34,698 nt of DNA, taken from QYQD01 sp040755415. Lineage in GTDB: Bacteria; Desulfobacterota; QYQD01. The stretch is from positions 1 to 34,698 of the forward strand of contig JBFMAZ010000112.1 in assembly GCA_040755415.1 (NCBI GenBank). Reading direction: 5' to 3'. The stretch's first letter is position 1. The number at the start of each line of letters is the position of its first letter. Both the position numbers and the translations under genes were made by a program. This document shows positions 32,375 to 34,698 of the stretch, in pieces. The notes under the pieces were generated by a model. The model did not search any database. It saw only the letters and a program-made list of their open reading frames with translations, and was not told where the DNA came from.

Positions 32375-33242
32375 AGTATTCCTTCATCCCTTGATCTAAA
32401 AGATCCGAGGTGATCTCCTTTAACGTGGCAATGAAATCGCTGAAGTCCTCATCCTGGTATATAGAGAGGATATTTTGTGGCAAAAAACGGGGCAGATCTC
32501 TTCTTAGAGCATCTATGATACTTAAAGTAGAGTCTCTTTTTTGGAAGTAATCCGCCGCCCTGGCCGGGACAAAGGATGCCTGATACATACCGAATTTTCC
32601 CCTAATCCTTGTCCATTCAGGGATTATCTTGAGCTGCTTTCTTATCCACCAGATATCATAAATATCCCTCCCTTTGAGATATTTACGTTCATAGAGGGCC
32701 CTGATTTTATCGGACAGTATCTCTTCCGGGGTTTCTGCTAAAATGATGCTGCTCGAGTACGGGATGACCAGTTTCCCTTCGGTAACCAGGCCTGCAACTA
32801 ATGGTAAATCCCTTAAAATAAATCTTCTAAACTGGGGCTTGTGGCCGGGCCTTAGAAGCTCTAACTCTAACTTTACAGCGATTCTTTCCCGTTGAGCTTG
32901 AGGTCGATATATAAAAAATATCTTGACGGCCTGTTCTCGTTCGCTTTTTCTCTTATGTTCCGCCTGCCCGGCACCAAACTGGGCGATACATGCCCTTTGT
33001 GTCTTTTGAAACGTTTCGTCTAAGATCTTTTCAAGACTCTGCCTGGGTAAGTCGGTTACAAAATCGAGGTCTTCGGAAAATCTCATTCCGCCATAGACCC
33101 ATCTCAAGGCTGTTCCGCCCTGGAAGATAATGCGCTCTGATCCGGATTGCGCATAAAGGTTGTCCAGTAAAAGCAATTGTAGCAGTTCCGAGCTCTTGGT
33201 CTTTTTCTCATTGTATGTGTTATACATGACTTGCGAAACCAT
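32340..33242 (-). CDS. AbiEii-like nucleotidyltransferase toxin (pair 2)
   Basis: A 300-residue AbiEii-family nucleotidyltransferase: Q41-G-G-T44 and D58-L-D60 (RFSEDLDFVTD), then the conserved distal block ETPEEILSDKIRALYERKYL and GRDIYDIWW with the Lys and Arg-Asp expected for this family. Longer and more canonical than the pair 1 toxin. It is first in its operon, and a 24-bp palindrome precedes it. The start is either 33242 or the ATG five codons on. The catalytic set appears intact. Confidence 0.88.
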   Translation of the reverse strand: MVSQVMYNTYNEKKTKSSELLQLLLLDNLYAQSGSERIIFQGGTALRWVYGGMRFSEDLDFVTDLPRQSLEKILDETFQKTQRACIAQFGAGQAEHKRKSEREQAVKIFFIYRPQAQRERIAVKLELELLRPGHKPQFRRFILRDLPLVAGLVTEGKLVIPYSSSIILAETPEEILSDKIRALYERKYLKGRDIYDIWWIRKQLKIIPEWTRIRGKFGMYQASFVPARAADYFQKRDSTLSIIDALRRDLPRFLPQNILSIYQDEDFSDFIATLKEITSDLLDQGMKEYFESYKRRKSHP

Positions 33243-33262
33243 ACCATTAAATTTTGATTACG

Positions 33263-33286
33263 ATAATATACAATATTGTATATTAT
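33263..33286. promoter_or_regulatory. 24-bp perfect palindrome upstream of AbiE-like pair 2
   Basis: The half-site ATAATATACAAT is followed immediately by its exact complement, ending about 20 bp from the toxin start codon. A likely operator for autoregulation by the AbiEi-like protein. Confidence 0.55.
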
Positions 33287-33339
33287 TATCAACAATAAAT
33301 CCGCTCCCCTTCGCCTTGCTTATTCCTGTCTGCTGATCG

Positions 33340-33431
33340 CTGAATGCTTATTGTAATGTCAATATTCTGACCATCCTTGTCTGCCACAAGGCCATATTTC
33401 CCCCTGGCATTTATCCCTGGCGGACAGATTA
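33340..33431 (-). repeat. Cassette-end repeat, copy D
   Basis: The minus strand begins at the stop codon of the decayed mazF (TAATC), then CAGGGATAAATGCCAGG, ATGGCCTTGTGGCAGAC, GTCAGAATATTGACATTACA and ATAAGCATTCAGC. It is the closest match to copy A, sharing both ends including the stop codon. Confidence 0.8.
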
Positions 33432-33598
33432 CAAATTTAGATGGACCTTGAGGGCATTGTTGATTTCCTCCATAAGGTTTGTTTCTTTAACGCCCCCAAC
33501 ACCTTATAAAGTCTGTCTTTTGAGATGGTTCTTAGCTGGTGTGCCAGCACGAGGGAATCGTGGGGAAGTCCTGCTGTTCCTTTGGGCAATAGGACTTC
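33429..33598 (-). pseudogene. Decayed MazF/PemK-family toxin remnant
   Basis: Minus-strand codons give EVLLPKGTAGLPHDSLVLAH, QLRTISKDRLYKVLGALKK, then after a one-base frame change MEEINNALKVHLNL and TAA. This is the recognisable C-terminal third of a MazF-type RNase (LPKG.AGL..DS.ALAHQIRT). Upstream sequence, to about 33780, retains only scraps with several stops. The 648-bp gap 33243-33890 holds this remnant, repeat D, the operator palindrome and no intact gene. Confidence 0.7.
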
Positions 33599-33890
33599 AT
33601 TTGGGTAAACTCTGCGCCCCGGTTTTAATGCATTTTCAGATTACCACTGACAGTACACAAGTTGCTCGACGTAAGGCTAAAATAATTTCTACGATTATCG
33701 ATAAAATAAGGTATCTACCGGTAACGAAGCAGAGGAGGAAAGTTGCGCATCAGGAGGGCTGGAGCGGAAGGTAAGTTATGCGCCGCAGGAAACAACCTTC
33801 CCACCGACCGTCCCCACCGAATTCCATTGCTCTTGGCCTTTATTTGGGTTATTATATAGGCACCTAAATTAGAACCAGGAGGTTTCTTAT

Positions 33891-34142
33891 ATGGGTGGCT
33901 TGACTCAAAAAAAATTCTCGATCAGCCGTGAACAGGAAGAGTTTTTGGAGAACTACAAAAACTGGGGTTATTCGGATCAAAGTAGTGTTGTTCGTGAAGC
34001 GCTGGATAGACTCATCAAGGAACAAAAAGCGAAGAAGCGCAAGGCCTCGATGGCCGAAAAGGCTCAGGAACTGCTTCCTGATTACATGCATGATGAAGAG
34101 CTCACCGCTTTCACCGCCATGGATAATGAGGATTTTGTATGA
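33891..34142 (+). CDS. Ribbon-helix-helix antitoxin
   Basis: An 83-residue small DNA-binding protein. The N-terminus (QKKFSISREQEEFLENYKN) has the beta-strand/helix pattern of CopG/ParD-like ribbon-helix-helix proteins, then SSVVREALDRLIKEQKAKKRK. The acidic C-terminal tail (MHDEELTAFTAMDNEDFV) probably wraps the toxin. ATG 33891 has a strong AGGAGG nine bases upstream. It overlaps the MazF-family gene by 4 bp, a standard toxin-antitoxin arrangement, and is likely autoregulated. Confidence 0.85.
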   Translation: MGGLTQKKFSISREQEEFLENYKNWGYSDQSSVVREALDRLIKEQKAKKRKASMAEKAQELLPDYMHDEELTAFTAMDNEDFV

Positions 34143-34480
34143 AACAGGGAGAAATATGGGAAATAGAATTAGGTCCTACCGTTGGAGCCGAAATGAGAAA
34201 AAAACGACCTGCCGTTATTATAAATGATGACGCTATTGGATCGCTTCCCTTAAGAGTTGTAGTGCCGATAACAGAATGGAAAGAGCATTATGCCGGAGCC
34301 ATTTGGATGGTAAAGATAGAGGCGGACAACCTTAACAAGCTGACCAAAGCATCTGCCGTTGATACTTTCCAGATCCGCTCTATATCTACAAGTCGGTTTA
34401 TGAAAAAGATCGGCTCAGTTTCATCCGCCGTACTGGAGGACATCAAAGCTGCGGTCAAGGCTGTTATAGATGCAGAATAA
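34139..34480 (+). CDS. MazF/PemK-family endoribonuclease toxin
   Basis: A 113-residue toxin of the MazF/PemK/ChpB family of sequence-specific RNA-cutting enzymes. The family core is complete: MKQGEIWEIELGPTVGAEMR (strand 1 and loop), KKRPAVII, the PLRVVVPITEW segment, and SAVDTFQIRSIS with the conserved Asp and Gln. It is coupled to the antitoxin by ATGA overlap. It is intact, in contrast to the decayed mazF-like remnant nearby on the other strand. A strong terminator lies 145 bp downstream. Confidence 0.9.
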   Translation: MKQGEIWEIELGPTVGAEMRKKRPAVIINDDAIGSLPLRVVVPITEWKEHYAGAIWMVKIEADNLNKLTKASAVDTFQIRSISTSRFMKKIGSVSSAVLEDIKAAVKAVIDAE

Positions 34481-34624
34481 CAAGGCTGAGGGTAAGGTTG
34501 TTCACCGTAACAGGTGAATGAACAGAGTATGGTGAACATATTGGACCATAGATAATGAAGAGAGTCTCAGATATGTATTTTTCAGAATGACTTGACAGGG
34601 AAAAGATATTTTTTAGATTATTTT

Positions 34625-34648
34625 AAGCCTCGTTAGAGGCTTTTTTAT
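34625..34648 (+). terminator. Intrinsic terminator after the MazF-family pair
   Basis: AAGCCTC - GTTA - GAGGCTT is a perfect 7-bp stem with a four-base loop followed by TTTTTATTT. The 145 bp between the toxin stop codon and this site show no gene. Confidence 0.85.
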
Positions 34649-34660
34649 TTTTTGAATGGT

Positions 34661-34691
34661 GGGCAAGGGGTGTAGGCAGCACCCCTTGCCC
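34661..34691. repeat. Perfect 12-bp inverted repeat at the right edge
   Basis: GGGCAAGGGGTG and CACCCCTTGCCC flank a seven-base loop. There is no T run before the window ends, so it is either a hairpin element or the edge of a larger repeat. Confidence 0.6.
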
Positions 34692-34698
34692 GGTTAGC

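Noticed and set aside
28401..33431. Canonical integron attC sites
   Set aside because: The four cassette-end repeats do not show the RYYYAAC and GTTRRRY core pair, and no integrase of the IntI type is in the window. Only the layout is integron-like.
33448..33774. 108-residue plus-strand ORF
   Set aside because: It runs antisense over the decayed MazF remnant, has no ribosome site and no recognisable domain.
34691..34698. GTTAGC near the end as an integron core site
   Set aside because: The sixth base should be a purine in GTTRRRY, and there is no paired RYYYAAC within the visible sequence.

Overview
The window looks like a chromosome segment from a strictly anaerobic, Gram-negative bacterium, most likely of the former Deltaproteobacteria (Desulfobacterota). 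This is inferred from the gene content: FdhE, an outer-membrane porin, a soluble HdrCBA / 2-oxoacid:ferredoxin oxidoreductase / fumarate reductase operon, and the housekeeping run xerD - DHH/CBS/tRNA nucleotidyltransferase - M50 protease - trpS - scpA. No rRNA, tRNA or CRISPR array was seen. Intergenic space is heavily colonised by short dispersed hairpin repeats.

Layout. 1-5.2 kb: fdhE, a MauE/DoxX-like membrane protein with a thioredoxin-like partner (apparently frameshifted just after its start codon), a Tat-exported beta-carbonic anhydrase with a good promoter, and a porin ending in a strong terminator. 5.2-12.7 kb: a conserved protein of unknown function, then the plus-strand housekeeping run and a small secreted protein. 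12.7-18.7 kb: a ferredoxin-domain protein, a DUF374-type acyltransferase, a P-type cation ATPase behind a yybP-ykoY (Mn2+) riboswitch with promoter and terminator, and a parvulin-type lipoprotein. The ATPase has two intergenic repeats inserted in frame.

18.7-28.1 kb: a minus-strand operon hdrC-hdrB-hdrA-korD-korA-korBC-frdB-frdA. The genes fit a soluble system in which an Hdr-type flavoprotein/Fe-S module, a ferredoxin-dependent 2-oxoacid synthase and a quinone-independent fumarate reductase share electrons, for example in a reductive TCA branch. That coupling is inference. The larger gaps in this operon are filled by dispersed repeats; two are near-identical copies of a roughly 170 bp element.

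28.1-34.7 kb: an accessory island. Four consecutive minus-strand modules are a DUF4143 ATPase, two AbiEi/AbiEii-like toxin-antitoxin pairs in opposite gene orders, and a decayed MazF. A copy of one 70-90 bp repeat follows the 3' end of each. This repeat was not noticed elsewhere in the window. The three intact modules each have an AT-rich palindrome before the first gene. An intact RHH/MazF pair on the plus strand and a decayed PIN toxin complete the island. The repeat-delimited, integron-like organisation, without canonical attC cores, is the strongest candidate here for something undescribed.
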